Below are positions 1-9,365 of a DNA stretch of 64,000 nt, piece after piece; the stretch's first letter is position 1; every line of letters starts with the position of its first letter. The position numbers and the translations under genes were made by a program. Source of the stretch: CAVZCC01 sp963773765 (lineage in GTDB: Bacteria; Actinomycetota; Acidimicrobiia; Acidimicrobiales; Microtrichaceae); assembly GCA_963773765.1 (NCBI GenBank), contig CAVZCC010000008.1, positions 248,001 to 312,000 on the forward strand, read 5' to 3'. The notes under the pieces are model-generated. The model was not told where the DNA came from, made no database searches, and worked only from the letters and a program-made list of their open reading frames with translations.

Positions 1-1
1 G

Positions 2-94
2 GCCCTGACGCTGTTCATGGCCAGCCGGGTGGCGGCCCTGGGCTGGCGCTACCGCTCGCCCCACTGGGAACGGACCGGCCCTGCGGCGGCCTGA
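2..94 (+). CDS. C-terminal fragment of an unidentified, probably membrane, protein
   Basis: An open frame enters from the left edge and stops with TGA at 92-94, giving 30 residues. A short hydrophobic start (ALTLFMASRVAAL) is followed by a basic tail. The tail resembles the last helix of small UPF0126/TRIC-type channel proteins, but a fragment this short cannot settle the family. It converges on the acetyltransferase gene whose stop is at 142. Confidence 0.4.
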   Translation, partial: ALTLFMASRVAALGWRYRSPHWERTGPAAA

Positions 95-141
95 GCGCCG
101 GACCCCGAAGAACGGACCCTGCCGTCACCGGCCCCGTCGGC

Positions 142-1395
142 TCAGAATCGGGTCCAGGTCCAGGGCAGGGGCGCCACCGCGAACATGGCGTCGGCCCGGG
201 CCGCCGCGCCCGGGGTCCGCTCCTGCACCCGTCCCGCACGGGCCAGGCGACGGAACGACGTGCCGCCCAGGAACACGGCGCCGAGCTCGGCCACGTCCAG
301 CCCGAGGTCGCTGCGGGCGTCGTCACCCCGGCGGCAGGCACCCCGTCCGCCGTCGACCGAGAGCACGTAGCGCCCCGCGGTCACCGGCCGGAACCGGTCG
401 ACCACGTCCAGCACCAGCGTTGCGTCGACCCCGTAGGTCCGCGCCGACAGGAGTGCCTCCACGTCCAGGGGCCGGAGCCAGAACTGGTCCCGCTCGCTGG
501 TGGTCCGCACCGCCCGCAGGTCCACCAGGACGTCGAACAGCAGGTGGTCCGGCGGGAGGGGTGCGTGCACCTCGGCCACCAGGTCGTGGTCCAGCAGCCC
601 CCGCCACAGCGCCAGCTCGGCCCCCGCGTCCACGCCCAGCAGCTCCACCACCGTCAGGCGGTGGGCCGGTCCGTCCGCCGCCCAGTGCTCCTCCACGCGG
701 TAGACGGCGTACCCGTCGGCCACGCCGGTGTCGTCCTCGTGGACCAGCACGAAGTTGAGCGGGTGGCCGCCGATGAACAACGGGGTCTCACCCAGCACGA
801 TCCCCCACCACGCCGGCGTGCGCGACAAGGACCCCACCCCGTCGACGCGGCGGTACACCTCCGCCAGCGCACCCACGGCGTCGGCGCGGCGGACGAGCCG
901 GAGTCGTCCGCCGGTCCGGGGGGCATCGGGCCGGAAGGCGGCCCCGGCGGTCCGTACCGAGACGCTCCGGGCGCGTGTCGCCACGCCGTAGCCGAACCGT
1001 CCGTAGATGGTCGCCTCGCTCGCTCCCAGCATCGCCGCCGGCTCGCCGGCCGCCGCCACGTCCTCCAGCTGGCGGGCCATGAGGGCGCTGAGCACGCCAC
1101 GCCGACGGTGGGTGGGGAGCACGCCCACATCGCTGACGCCGGCCACGGCAACGGTGCCGCCGCCCGGCAGCGTCAGGTCGAACGGGAACGAGCCGGCGGC
1201 GCCGACGGGCTCACCGTCGAACTCGGCCAGGTAGAACCGGGCCGGGTCCACGATGGTCCGCTTGGCGGCCAGGAACGCCGGGTCGTTGCCCACGGCGAAG
1301 GCCGCCCCGTCCACGTCGTAGTAGAGCTCCAGGTCGTCCGGCCCCAACGGGCGCACCGTGGGGACCGCTCGGGCGTTCGGTGCGGTCGAGGTCAC
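142..1395 (-). CDS. Eis-like GNAT family N-acetyltransferase
   Basis: Likely acetyl-CoA-dependent N-acetyltransferase of the Eis (enhanced intracellular survival) family, a cytosolic enzyme that acetylates amines including aminoglycosides in mycobacteria. The 417-residue protein has an N-terminal GNAT domain with the acetyl-CoA loop THRRRGVLSALM near residues 95-106. The Eis motif IYGRFGYG is near 130-137; its first Tyr is the presumed general acid. A second GNAT-like half and a C-terminal SCP2-like region follow. The chain ends in Phe, as in Eis, where the terminal carboxylate acts in catalysis. The GTG at 1395 is preferred because the frame upstream of it is low-complexity and unlike the family. 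The substrate is unknown. Confidence 0.85.
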   Translation of the reverse strand: MTSTAPNARAVPTVRPLGPDDLELYYDVDGAAFAVGNDPAFLAAKRTIVDPARFYLAEFDGEPVGAAGSFPFDLTLPGGGTVAVAGVSDVGVLPTHRRRGVLSALMARQLEDVAAAGEPAAMLGASEATIYGRFGYGVATRARSVSVRTAGAAFRPDAPRTGGRLRLVRRADAVGALAEVYRRVDGVGSLSRTPAWWGIVLGETPLFIGGHPLNFVLVHEDDTGVADGYAVYRVEEHWAADGPAHRLTVVELLGVDAGAELALWRGLLDHDLVAEVHAPLPPDHLLFDVLVDLRAVRTTSERDQFWLRPLDVEALLSARTYGVDATLVLDVVDRFRPVTAGRYVLSVDGGRGACRRGDDARSDLGLDVAELGAVFLGGTSFRRLARAGRVQERTPGAAARADAMFAVAPLPWTWTRF

Positions 1396-1454
1396 CCGAC
1401 GAGGGTACGGACCCGGCACGCGGCACGGCGGGTGATTTGCGCCGGAACGCCCGC

Positions 1455-2069
1455 TCAGGCCCCGGCCGCCCCCGGCGCGCAGGTCGTCTTGACCCATTCG
1501 CCCAGCGCGGTCTGCGCCGACTGCACCGCGGGATCACCGATCAGCGCGGCGGACCGGGTCTCGGCATCGGGAGCCCGGGGGTCGATGGTGGCCATGCCCT
1601 TCCACACGCCCTGCATGGTCTGCAGCGAGGGCTGCACCTCTGCCGGTCCGATGGTCACCATGTGCGAGAAGAGCTTGTCCAGCGAGGCGAAGAGCTGGGT
1701 GAACCCGGAGGGGTTGGACAGCAGGCTGGTCAGGTTGACGTCGGCGCCGGTGACGTCGGACAGCGCCTCGCCGGTCAGCAGCAGGCACAGGTCCGACTCC
1801 TGGTTGAGGGCGTCGATCCTCCGGATGAGCTCGTTCACGTCGACGGACCCGCTGGCGCCCACCCCGCTGCCGGCGCTGGCGCTGCCGGAGGTTCCGCTGC
1901 CGGAGGAGGCACCACCGGGGGCGGTGGGGGCCGGGCCCGGCGCGGTCGTGTCCGCGGAGTCGCTCGACAGCTCGGTGGTCCCGCTGTCGCCGCTGCAGCC
2001 GGCCAGGGCCAGCGCGCAGGCCAGCGCGACCGCTGCCGTCGCCGCCCGCAGTCCCCGCCCCGTCGTCAC
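1455..2069 (-). CDS. Putative secreted lipoprotein
   Basis: A 204-residue protein of unknown function. The GTG start at 2069 gives a short basic N-terminus, a hydrophobic segment and the lipobox LAGC with the lipidated Cys at residue 25. A Ser/Gly/Thr/Pro-rich linker of about 40 residues follows, typical of actinobacterial lipoproteins, then a mostly helical domain of about 130 residues with two Cys (in SDLCLLL and in TTCAPG near the end) that could form a disulfide. The frame is open further upstream to 2231, but that extension would bury the signal peptide. It lies between the acetyltransferase and the TauE-like gene on the same strand and has no recognisable enzymatic motif. Confidence 0.7.
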   Translation of the reverse strand: MTTGRGLRAATAAVALACALALAGCSGDSGTTELSSDSADTTAPGPAPTAPGGASSGSGTSGSASAGSGVGASGSVDVNELIRRIDALNQESDLCLLLTGEALSDVTGADVNLTSLLSNPSGFTQLFASLDKLFSHMVTIGPAEVQPSLQTMQGVWKGMATIDPRAPDAETRSAALIGDPAVQSAQTALGEWVKTTCAPGAAGA

Positions 2070-2124
2070 GGTGCAGATGGTACGGGAGCGGCCGCCCTCA
2101 CGGCGATCGCGGCCGTCGCGGCGG

Positions 2125-2859
2125 CTACGCGACGGCCGCACCGACGATGGTGATGAGCCCGGTGGCCGCCAGCAGGACCAGCACCAGCCCCCGGAAACGG
2201 TCCTCCGGGAAGCGCCGGTGCAGGAGGTCACCCACCAGCCATCCCAGGGGCCACGCCGGCAGGGCGACCGCGGCCGCCACCGCGACGTCGCCGTGGATCT
2301 GGCCCGAGACCGCGAACAGGAGGAGCGCCACCACGCCGTTCAGGCCGAACACCGCGGCCGACGTCGCCCGGAACGGGCCCTTGGCCAACCCGCGCCCGTG
2401 CAGGTCCATCACCACCGGCGGCCCGCTCACCCCCACCGACGTGTTGAGCACGCCCGTGGCCAGACCCGTCGCGAGGTCCACCCAGGAGGGCGGATCGTGG
2501 ATCACCCACCCCCGGCCCAGCACCACCACCCCGACCAGGACGACCACGCCGATGGCGGCCTGCAGCGCCGCCTCCGGCACGGCCAGGATCACCACCAGGC
2601 CCAGGGGCATGCCGACCAGGGCACCGAGGACGATCCGGCGGAACACCGGCACCACCGCCTCGTCCCGGTGGCGGAGGGCGACCCCGCCGTTGGACAGCAA
2701 CCCGAACATGGCCGACAGCACCACGGCTTCCTTGGGACCGACCGCGATCGCCATGAGCGGCACCGTGGCCAGCGCGAACCCGAAGCCCACCAGGGAGTTC
2801 AGCGCCGAGCCGACGAACACCGCGACGGCCACCAGCACGAGCGCCCCCGGATCGAGCAC
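2125..2859 (-). CDS. TauE/SafE family sulfite exporter-like membrane protein
   Basis: A 244-residue integral membrane protein with about eight hydrophobic segments in two pseudo-repeats, as in the TauE/SafE (DUF81) family that exports sulfite, sulfoacetate or related anions. The repeat signatures are GSALNSLVGFGFAL near the N-terminus and GVLNTSVGVSGPP near the middle. The GTG at 2859 lies 17 bases downstream of the gatB stop, so the gene may be the last member of the gatC-gatA-gatB transcript. The open frame runs upstream into gatB antisense-free sequence, but only the part from 2859 resembles the family. The substrate cannot be deduced. Confidence 0.8.
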   Translation of the reverse strand: MLDPGALVLVAVAVFVGSALNSLVGFGFALATVPLMAIAVGPKEAVVLSAMFGLLSNGGVALRHRDEAVVPVFRRIVLGALVGMPLGLVVILAVPEAALQAAIGVVVLVGVVVLGRGWVIHDPPSWVDLATGLATGVLNTSVGVSGPPVVMDLHGRGLAKGPFRATSAAVFGLNGVVALLLFAVSGQIHGDVAVAAAVALPAWPLGWLVGDLLHRRFPEDRFRGLVLVLLAATGLITIVGAAVA

Positions 2860-2876
2860 CTGGGGGCCGGGCCGGC

Positions 2877-4310
2877 TCAGCCCTTGCGGGCGTTCAGCAG
2901 TGCCGTGACGGCCTTGCCGTCGGCCTTGCCCTGGGTGGCCTTCATGACCTTGCCCACGAAGAACCCGGTGATCTTGCCGTCCCCGTCGCAGAACCGCTGC
3001 CACTCGTCGGGATGCTCCGCGATCAGGCCGTCCACCAGCCCCTCCAGCTCTCCGGACTCCATGGCCTCGAACCCCCGCTCGGCCGCGATCGCGGCCGGCG
3101 AGCCGCCGGAGGCCACCATCTCGGCCAGGACCTGCTTGGCCTGGGTGGCGGTGAGCTGTCCACCGACCTCGAGCGACACCAGCTCGGCGAAGGCCGACGG
3201 GTCCAGGGCCACGGAGCCGTCCGCCGACAGGTTGTGCTCGGCATGGGTCAGGGTGCGGGCCGGGTCGCCGCCGGCGTCGATGGTGGCCAGGCACAGGTCG
3301 TCCAGGCCCCGCTCCACGATCAGTGCGGCCTGCTCCCGGGTCGCCCCGGCGCTCTCCACCAGGCGGTGGCGGCGGGCGGCGGGGAGCATCGGCAGGGCGG
3401 CCCGGATGGCGTCGATCCACGCCGGGTCCGGGTCCAGCTCCACCAGGTCCGGATCGGGGAAGTAGCGGTAGTCGTCCGCCTCCTCCTTGTTCCGCAGCAT
3501 GTGCGTCCGACCCTCGTCCTCGTTCCAGTGGCGGGTCTGCTGGATGACCCGTTCTCCCGCGGTGATCAGGTCCACCTGGCGGGCGGCCTCGTAGTCGACG
3601 GCCCGACCCAGGCTCCGCAGCGAGTTGATGTTCTTGATCTCGCAGCGTGTCCCGAACTCGGGCGCGCCCCGGCGACGGACCGACACGTTGCAGTCCACCC
3701 GCATGGACCCCTCCTCCATCTTGCCGTCGGACGCACCGACGGCGACCAGGATGGAGCGCAGCTCGGACACGTAGGCCCGGGCCTCGTCGCCGGAGCGGAG
3801 GTCGGGCTTGCCCACGATCTCCAGCAGCGGCACGCCGGCCCGGTTCAGGTCCACCAGGGAGTACTGGGCGTCGTGGATCCGGCCCCCGCCCCCGACGTGG
3901 GTGGACTTGCCGGTGTCCTCCTCCAGGTGGGCCCGCTCGATGCCGACCACCTGGCCCGACGGCAGCTCCAGCCAGCCCTCGCCGTTGATGGGCAGCTCGA
4001 ACTGGGAGATCTGGTAGTCCTTCGGCTGGTCCGGGTAGAAGTAGTTCTTCCGGGCGAAGACGGACCGCTGCACGACGCAGTTGAGGGCCAGCCCCACCCG
4101 GATGGCCAGTTCCACGGCGTGCTCGTTGAGCACGGGCAGGGAACCCGGCAGGCCGAGCGTCAGCGGGTCGATGTGCGTGTTGGGCTCACCGCCGAACTCG
4201 TTGGTGGCGCCGGAGAACAGCTTGGTCCGGGTCGACAGCTCGGCATGGACCTCCAGGCCGATGACGATCTCCCACTCCTCCAGGTCGACCCCGGTGGCGA
4301 CGGCGCTCAT
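2877..4310 (-). CDS. gatB: Asp-tRNA(Asn)/Glu-tRNA(Gln) amidotransferase subunit B
   Basis: GatB binds the mischarged tRNA and phosphorylates its Glu or Asp before GatA supplies ammonia, making Gln-tRNA(Gln) or Asn-tRNA(Asn). At 477 residues it has the family length. It starts MSAVATGVDLEEWEIVIGLE and contains IGLEVHAELSTRTKLFSG, the hallmark N-terminal motif, then the kinase-like cradle with YFYPDQPKDYQISQ and GRTHMLRNKEEADDYRYFPD. The C-terminus is a helical and YqeY-like tail ending near FFVGKVMKATQGKADGK. The ATG at 4308-4310 overlaps the gatA stop by four bases (ATGA), implying translational coupling. This gene carries no frameshift, unlike gatA. Confidence 0.97.
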   Translation of the reverse strand: MSAVATGVDLEEWEIVIGLEVHAELSTRTKLFSGATNEFGGEPNTHIDPLTLGLPGSLPVLNEHAVELAIRVGLALNCVVQRSVFARKNYFYPDQPKDYQISQFELPINGEGWLELPSGQVVGIERAHLEEDTGKSTHVGGGGRIHDAQYSLVDLNRAGVPLLEIVGKPDLRSGDEARAYVSELRSILVAVGASDGKMEEGSMRVDCNVSVRRRGAPEFGTRCEIKNINSLRSLGRAVDYEAARQVDLITAGERVIQQTRHWNEDEGRTHMLRNKEEADDYRYFPDPDLVELDPDPAWIDAIRAALPMLPAARRHRLVESAGATREQAALIVERGLDDLCLATIDAGGDPARTLTHAEHNLSADGSVALDPSAFAELVSLEVGGQLTATQAKQVLAEMVASGGSPAAIAAERGFEAMESGELEGLVDGLIAEHPDEWQRFCDGDGKITGFFVGKVMKATQGKADGKAVTALLNARKG

Positions 4311-5770
4311 GACCCGCTCCCTTCCGTGCCGACCGGTCCCGCCGCGGCCTCCAGGACCGCCGCGGCCCGGAACATCGGCACCTCTCCCAGGGCGGGGGCA
4401 AGGACCTGGACCCCGACGGGCAGGCCGTCGTCACCCACCCCGTAGGGCACGGACATGGCAGGGTGCCCGGCCAGGTTGGTCGGGATGGTGCACACGTCGT
4501 TGAGGTACATCTGCAACGGGTCCGCCGTCTTGTCGCCGAACGGGAACGCCGTGGTGGGCGACGTCGGCGACAGCAGCACGTCGAACCGCTCGTAGGCGGC
4601 GTCGAAGTCGGCCCGGATGAGGGTGCGGACCTTGAGCGCCTTGCCGTAGAACGCGTCGTAGTAGCCGGCCGACAGCGCGTAGGTGCCCAGCATGATGCGG
4701 CGCTTCACCTCGTCACCGAAGCCCGCGGTCCGGGTGGCCTCCATCATCTCCCCGGTGGTGGGGGCGTCGACCCGCAGGCCGTAGCGGACGCCGTCGTAGC
4801 GGGCGAGGTTGGACGACGCCTCGGCCGGTGCGACCAGGTAGTACGCCGGACAGTCCGTAGGCGACGGCGGGCACCGACACCTCATCCACCACGGCGCCGG
4901 CCGCGGCGAGAGCGTCCGCCGCGGCCCGCACCCGGGCCGCCACGTCCGGGCTGATCCCCTCGCCCATCATCTCGGTGATGATGCCCACCCGGAGGCCGTC
5001 GACACCATCGTCCAGGTGGTCCGACACGGAGGGGAAGGGCTGGGGCAGGGACGTCGAGTCGCCCGGGTCGTGGCCGCCGATGACCTCCAGCACCAGGGCG
5101 GCGTCCGCCACGGTGGTGGCGAAGGGGCCGATCTGGTCCAGCGACGAGCCGAAGGCCACCAGGCCCAGCCGCGACACCGTTCCGTAGGTGGGCTTGACCC
5201 CCACCACGCCACACAGGGCTGCCGGCTGGCGGATGGAGCCGCCGGTGTCCGAGCCCAGCGCGACGGGGGCGAACCCCGCGGCCACGGCGGCGGCGGATCC
5301 GCCCGAGGACCCGCCCGGCACGCGGCTCAGGTCGTGGGGGTTGCGGGTGGGGCCGAAGGCGGAGTTCTCCGTGGAGGACCCCATGGCGAACTCGTCCAGG
5401 TTGGTCTTGCCCACCGCCACCGCTCCCGCGTCGGCCAGCCTGCTGACCACGGTGGCGTCGTAGGGCGGGCACCAGCCGTCCAGGATCAGCGATGAGCAGG
5501 TGGTGGGCACGCCCCTGGTGCACAGGTTGTCCTTGAGCGCGACCGGCACGCCGGCCAGCGGCCCCGGGTCACCGCCGTCGGCGACGACCCGGTCCAGCGC
5601 GGCGGCCCGCTCCCGCGGCCGCGGCCTCGATGAGGTGGTTGAACGCGTGGACGTCGGACTCCCGCAGCGCCACCCGCTCCAGGTGCTCGTCCAGGACCTC
5701 CAGCGCGGAGCGTTCCCCGGCCCGGACCGCGGCGGCGATGGGCGCGCGCCGTGGGGGCGTCCGGGCTCAC
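4307..5770 (-). pseudogene. gatA: Asp-tRNA(Asn)/Glu-tRNA(Gln) amidotransferase subunit A, frameshifted as sequenced
   Basis: GatA is the amidase that releases ammonia from Gln or Asn for GatB. The frame is broken three times. GTG 5770 overlaps the gatC stop (GTGA). After about 10 codons the family sequence moves to a second frame near 5740 (IAAAVRAGERSALEVLDEHL), to a third near 5618 (RERAAALDRVVADGG), and to a fourth register near 4855 (PAYYLVAPAEASSNLARYDG). Catalytic landmarks are intact: Lys in GVPVALKDNLC, the cis-Ser region PGGSSGGSAAAVA and the nucleophile loop GSDTGGSIRQPAA. All missing parts are present, so indel errors are more likely than loss of a gene normally essential in bacteria lacking GlnRS. 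Confidence 0.9.
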
Positions 5771-6087
5771 GGCTCCTCCCCCAGGACGGGCGGGACGCGG
5801 AACTGGCCGTCCTCGGCCGCGGGGGCACCGGCCAGCACCTCGTCGCGGTCGAGCGCGGGACCGGGCTCATCGGTGCGGAAGACGTTGGCCAGGGGGATGG
5901 GCCGCGCCATGGGCTCGACGTCGGCCAGGTCCAGGGCGTCCATGTCCGCGGCGTGGTCCAGGATGTCCGACAGCTGGTGGGTGAACCGGTCGAGGTCCTC
6001 GGGCGTCAGGCGCAGGCGGGCCAGGTTCGCCACCTTCTGGACCTCGGCCGCGGTGATGCGTTCGCGGTTGGCGGGGGAATCGGTCAT
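5767..6087 (-). CDS. gatC: Asp-tRNA(Asn)/Glu-tRNA(Gln) amidotransferase subunit C
   Basis: GatC is the small subunit that wraps around the GatA-GatB interface and stabilises the complex. The 106-residue protein shows the family pattern: ITAAEVQKVANLARLRLTPEDL at the N-terminus, a helical LSDILDHAADMDALDLADVEPM, and a C-terminal RTDEPGP...LAGAPAAEDGQFRVPPVL. It is the first gene of the gatC-gatA-gatB operon and overlaps gatA by four bases (GTGA). The ATG at 6087 is the only sensible start. Confidence 0.96.
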   Translation of the reverse strand: MTDSPANRERITAAEVQKVANLARLRLTPEDLDRFTHQLSDILDHAADMDALDLADVEPMARPIPLANVFRTDEPGPALDRDEVLAGAPAAEDGQFRVPPVLGEEP

Positions 6088-6208
6088 GGGGCGACGATCC
6101 TACCGGCCACCCCGCGCCACCCCGAACCCGTTCCCGGTCCGTCCCCCGCCCTGTGCGGGCTCGCAGCGGCCGGACCGGAGGAGCGCGCCGGGCCGTTACC
6201 CTCGTGCC

Positions 6209-8021
6209 ATGGCCGGTCGTTCGACGTTCCTGCGGCGCGTGGTTCCCGCCGTGCTGGTCCTGGTGGTGGTGGCGGGCCTGCTGCTGGCCGGTGTCCGGAT
6301 CATGGGGGCGGCGAGTGCGGCCGACCGCGGGTCGGAGGCCATGGCGCAGGCGCGCGAACGCTCCACCGGGAGCGTCGCCAAGCTGGTCGACTCGCTCGCG
6401 GCCGGGGACCGGGCCGGCGTGGACCAGGCCATCGCGGACCTGCGCACCGCGTCCGAGGAGTTCTCGAGCGCGGCCGACCAGGTCGGCTCGGCCGCGGTGG
6501 CCCCGCTGCGCGTCCTGCCGGTGGTGGGCCGCCAGCTCCGCTCGGTCCAGGACCTGGCCGAGTCCGCCGACACCGCGGCGTCCCGCACCGCGGACACCCT
6601 GCAGGTCATCACCGACGAGTTGTCCGCCACCGAGGGCGGACCGACGGCCCGCCTGGAGTCCGCCCGCACGGCCCAGGCCGAACTGGACCGGCTGGCGGCG
6701 GAGATCGCCGACCTGGACACGGGGTCCGCCGACGCCCTGGTCCCGCCCGTCGCGGACGCCCGGAACACCTTCGAGGAGGAGCGCTCGCAGCTGTTGGGGA
6801 CCCTGCAGGAGGTGTCGACCTCGCTGCGGGGCGTGACCTCGTTCCTGGAGGGCCCCACCCGGTACCTCGTGCTGGCCGCCAACAACGCGGAGATGCGGGA
6901 CGGTTCGGGCATGTTCCTGCAGGCCGGGGTCATCACCATCGAGGACGGCAGGTTCTCCCTGGGCGACTTCGTGCCCACCGCGGACCTGGTCCTCCCCACG
7001 CCGGGAACGACCCTGGACCCCGACGTCGCGAACCTGTGGGGCTGGCTGAGCCCGGACCGGGAGTGGCGGAACATCAACCTGACCCCCCGGTTCGACGAGT
7101 CCGCCCGGATGGCTGCGGACATGTGGGTCGCCGCGGGCCGGGAACCCGTCGACGGGGTGCTGGCCATGGACGTGACGGGTCTCCGCGACCTGCTCCGCGT
7201 CGTCGGACCGGTCACCGTCCCGTGGGCGGACGGGACGCGGGAGATCTCCGCCGACAACGTCCAGAAGCAGTTGCTGACCCGCCAGTACGTGGAGTTCGAC
7301 GACCGGGGCGAACGCCGGGAGCGACTCGGCGGCGTGGCGGCGGAGGTCTTCACCGCGTTCAACGACCGACCGTGGTCCTCCGCGCAGCTGGTGGCGGCAC
7401 TGCGGGACGCCGGCACGGGCCGCAACCTGCTCCTGTGGTCCCCGGACCAGGTCCAGGAGGAGGCCTGGCAGGCGTTGGGCGCGTCCGGGACCGTCTCGGA
7501 CGACTCGCTGCTGCTGGCGGTCAACAACCGGGCAGGGAACAAGCTCGACCCCTACCTCACCGTCGACGCCACCCTGTCCCAGGTCCCGGCCGCGCCCACC
7601 GCGACGACGGTCGGGGGCGACGGTGTCCGCCGCCTGTCGGTGCGGGTCACCCTCCGCAACGACACCCCGGGGGGCCTCCCCCGATACATGGCGGGGCCGT
7701 ACCCCGGCACCGACCTGGCCGAGGGCGAGTACCTCGGCATCCTGTCCCTCACCGTCCCGGCCGGGGCCACGAACCCGACCATGTCCGGGGCAGAGCTCGC
7801 GATCGTCGGCGAGGACGGCCCGGCACGCACCCTGGCCGGGCAGGTCCGCATCCCGCGGCGGCGGAACCCAGGAGGTCACGATCGAGTTCGACCTGCCCAC
7901 GTCCTGGACGTCGGCCACCGTCCTGCCGTCGGCGCGGATCCCACCGGCGACGTGGACCGTGGACGGCAAGGAGCTCCCGGGCCGGAAGCCCACCACGGTG
8001 GACCTCACGACCCTCGGTTGA
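6209..8021 (+). CDS. DUF4012 domain-containing membrane-anchored protein, one frameshift
   Basis: A large extracytoplasmic protein of the actinobacterial DUF4012 family, of unknown biochemical role. After ATG 6209, residues 8-30 form one membrane-spanning helix following FLRRVVP. A helical, coiled-coil-like stretch rich in Ala, Glu and Asp runs to about residue 210. The DUF4012 core contains LVLAANNAEMRDGSGMF, LTPRFDESARMAADMW, GVLAMDVTGLRDLLRVVGPV and LLLAVNNRAGNKLDPYL, followed by a C-terminal beta domain. The frame shifts near 7857, inside a GGCGG-rich run; the family C-terminus continues as GTQEVTIEFDLPTSW to TGA 8021. In other actinobacteria such genes often lie near cell-envelope polysaccharide genes, but here the next gene is the LAFTG microprotein. 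Confidence 0.82.
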
Positions 8022-8105
8022 ACCGATCCTCAGCCGAGCGACCCCTCGGCCGGAAACCCGCTCCGTGCTTGGCCGACCACGCATCGCGAAAGGCAAAACT
8101 ACCGA

Positions 8106-8134
8106 GTGACGGCAGGGCCGACCGGCTGTACTCT
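8106..8134 (+). promoter_or_regulatory. Candidate promoter giving a leaderless transcript
   Basis: GTGACG (8106-8111) and TACTCT (8129-8134) are spaced by 17 bases. The -10 element fits the actinobacterial TAnnnT pattern and ends only 6 bases before the ATG at 8141, so transcription would begin at or beside the start codon. No Shine-Dalgarno sequence precedes that ATG. Leaderless mRNAs are common in actinobacteria. This is pattern reading, not proof. Confidence 0.4.
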
Positions 8135-8140
8135 ACGGGC

Positions 8141-8455
8141 ATGAAGAGCACCACCCGCCTCCTTTCCGGACTCGTCGCAGTCGCCTTCGCCTTCGTGCTG
8201 ATGACCTCGGCAGCCGGTGCCCAGAGCGACGCCCCCGACCCCTACGTGGGGGGCACCACGATCGTCCAGACCACCCTCCCGCCCCAGCAGCCGGTCGTCG
8301 AGGCCGCCACGGTGGAGCAGGCCCCGGCCGCGCAGGGCAGCGCCCTCGCCTTCACCGGCGGTGACGTGCTCGCCCTCGGCCTGGTCGGCGGAGCCGCCAT
8401 CGTCATCGGTGGGCTCATGGTGGCCAGCCGTCGCCGGCTCGCCCCGGTCGCCTGA
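8141..8455 (+). CDS. Small cell-wall protein with LAXTG-type sortase sorting signal
   Basis: A 104-residue secreted surface protein. It has an N-terminal signal peptide (hydrophobic LVAVAFAFVLMTSAAGA, cleavage probably after AGA near residue 27) and a short Pro/Gln/Thr-rich mature part of about 40 residues. A C-terminal sorting signal follows: LAFTG, then a hydrophobic helix (LALGLVGGAAIVIGGLMVA), then the basic tail SRRR. LAXTG is the motif recognised by class E sortases of actinobacteria, which would link the protein to peptidoglycan. No sortase gene lies in this window. The mature region matches no domain I know. It follows the DUF4012 gene by 119 bases and is followed by a strong hairpin. 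Confidence 0.75.
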   Translation: MKSTTRLLSGLVAVAFAFVLMTSAAGAQSDAPDPYVGGTTIVQTTLPPQQPVVEAATVEQAPAAQGSALAFTGGDVLALGLVGGAAIVIGGLMVASRRRLAPVA

Positions 8456-8471
8456 CCTTCGAACTCCGCAG

Positions 8472-8504
8472 ACGGCCCGCCCATCCACCGGATGGGCGGG
8501 CCGT
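8472..8504. terminator. Bidirectional terminator hairpin
   Basis: A perfect 14-base inverted repeat: arms 8472-8485 (ACGGCCCGCCCATC) and 8491-8504, with a five-base loop. It lies between the convergent LAFTG protein gene (stop 8455) and the esterase gene (stop 8558), so it can serve both. There is no long T-run, as is usual in high-GC actinobacteria. Confidence 0.75.
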
Positions 8505-8557
8505 TGCGCGTCCGGACCCCGATCGCCCGGCCCGATGAGGACCGGACGGGTCCGCGA

Positions 8558-9343
8558 TCAGGCCGTGACGCGGTCGACGAACTCCAGGGACCGGCGGATG
8601 ATCAGATCCCGGTCCAGGTCGATCGTGGCCACGTGGTAGCTGCGGTCACAGCTCACCCGTTCCACCGGGCCCGACACCGCAGCCGCCAGCACGTCGCTGT
8701 CGGTGGGCGGGACCGTGTGGTCCTGGGGGCTGGTGAACAGCAACAGGGGGCAGGCGATCCGGCCCAGCTGGGGCAGGATCTCGACCGACACGTCGAACAT
8801 GGACAGCAGGGGCGCGAGGGGCATCTGGGCGTAGGCGGACTCCACCACGTCGGGATCGGCGACGTCGGAGCCGATGCCGTCGGCCAGGGTCTCACCGCCC
8901 TCCACCATCGCAGCGACCAACGCTCGCATGTCATCGCTGGGGGCGACGGCGGGATTGACGCAGATGATGCCGGACAGCTCGGGGTGGTTGGTCGCCAGCC
9001 AGCAGGTGAGCGCCCCACCCATGGACAGGCCCGCCACCACCACCCGTTCGGTCCGGGCCTGCAGCGACCCCAGGGCGGCCTCGGCCGCGGCGGCCCAGTC
9101 GGCCCAGCCGGTCGCCGCGAGGTCCTCCACCCGGGTCCCGTGGCCCGGCAGCCGGGGGCACTCGACGGCGTGGCCGGCGGCGGCGAAGGCGTCGGCCAGG
9201 GGCCGCATGGAGCTGGGGTTGCCGGTGAAGCCGTGCAGCACCAGGACGCCGACCGGACCGCCCGGGGCGCTGAACGCCTCGGCCCCCGGCAGCACGGGAC
9301 CCTCTCCGTGGTGGTCGGCTCCGTCGCTCTGCTGGTCGCTCAC
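8558..9343 (-). CDS. Alpha/beta hydrolase, carboxylesterase or monoacylglycerol lipase type
   Basis: A 261-residue single-domain serine hydrolase resembling Est30-type carboxylesterases and bacterial monoacylglycerol lipases. Visible features are the oxyanion motif LHGFTG (residues 36-41), the nucleophile elbow GLSMGG with Ser107, the acid Asp208 in SPQDHTVPP, and His237 in RSYHVATID. There is no signal peptide, so it is probably cytosolic and acts on short or medium acyl esters. It is the last gene of a minus-strand pair with the upstream metallopeptidase (22 bases between them) and ends at the shared hairpin. The exact substrate is unknown. Confidence 0.85.
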   Translation of the reverse strand: MSDQQSDGADHHGEGPVLPGAEAFSAPGGPVGVLVLHGFTGNPSSMRPLADAFAAAGHAVECPRLPGHGTRVEDLAATGWADWAAAAEAALGSLQARTERVVVAGLSMGGALTCWLATNHPELSGIICVNPAVAPSDDMRALVAAMVEGGETLADGIGSDVADPDVVESAYAQMPLAPLLSMFDVSVEILPQLGRIACPLLLFTSPQDHTVPPTDSDVLAAAVSGPVERVSCDRSYHVATIDLDRDLIIRRSLEFVDRVTA

Positions 9344-9365
9344 CGGTGCTCCCTGGTCCCTGGGC

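Noticed and set aside
544..3465. A 973-codon open frame on the plus strand, and a 1359-codon one at 11896-15975
   Set aside because: Both run antisense to well-identified genes (acetyltransferase through gatB; MFS and PASTA kinase). Their composition (His, Gln, Arg and Gly rich) is that of antisense frames in GC-rich DNA.
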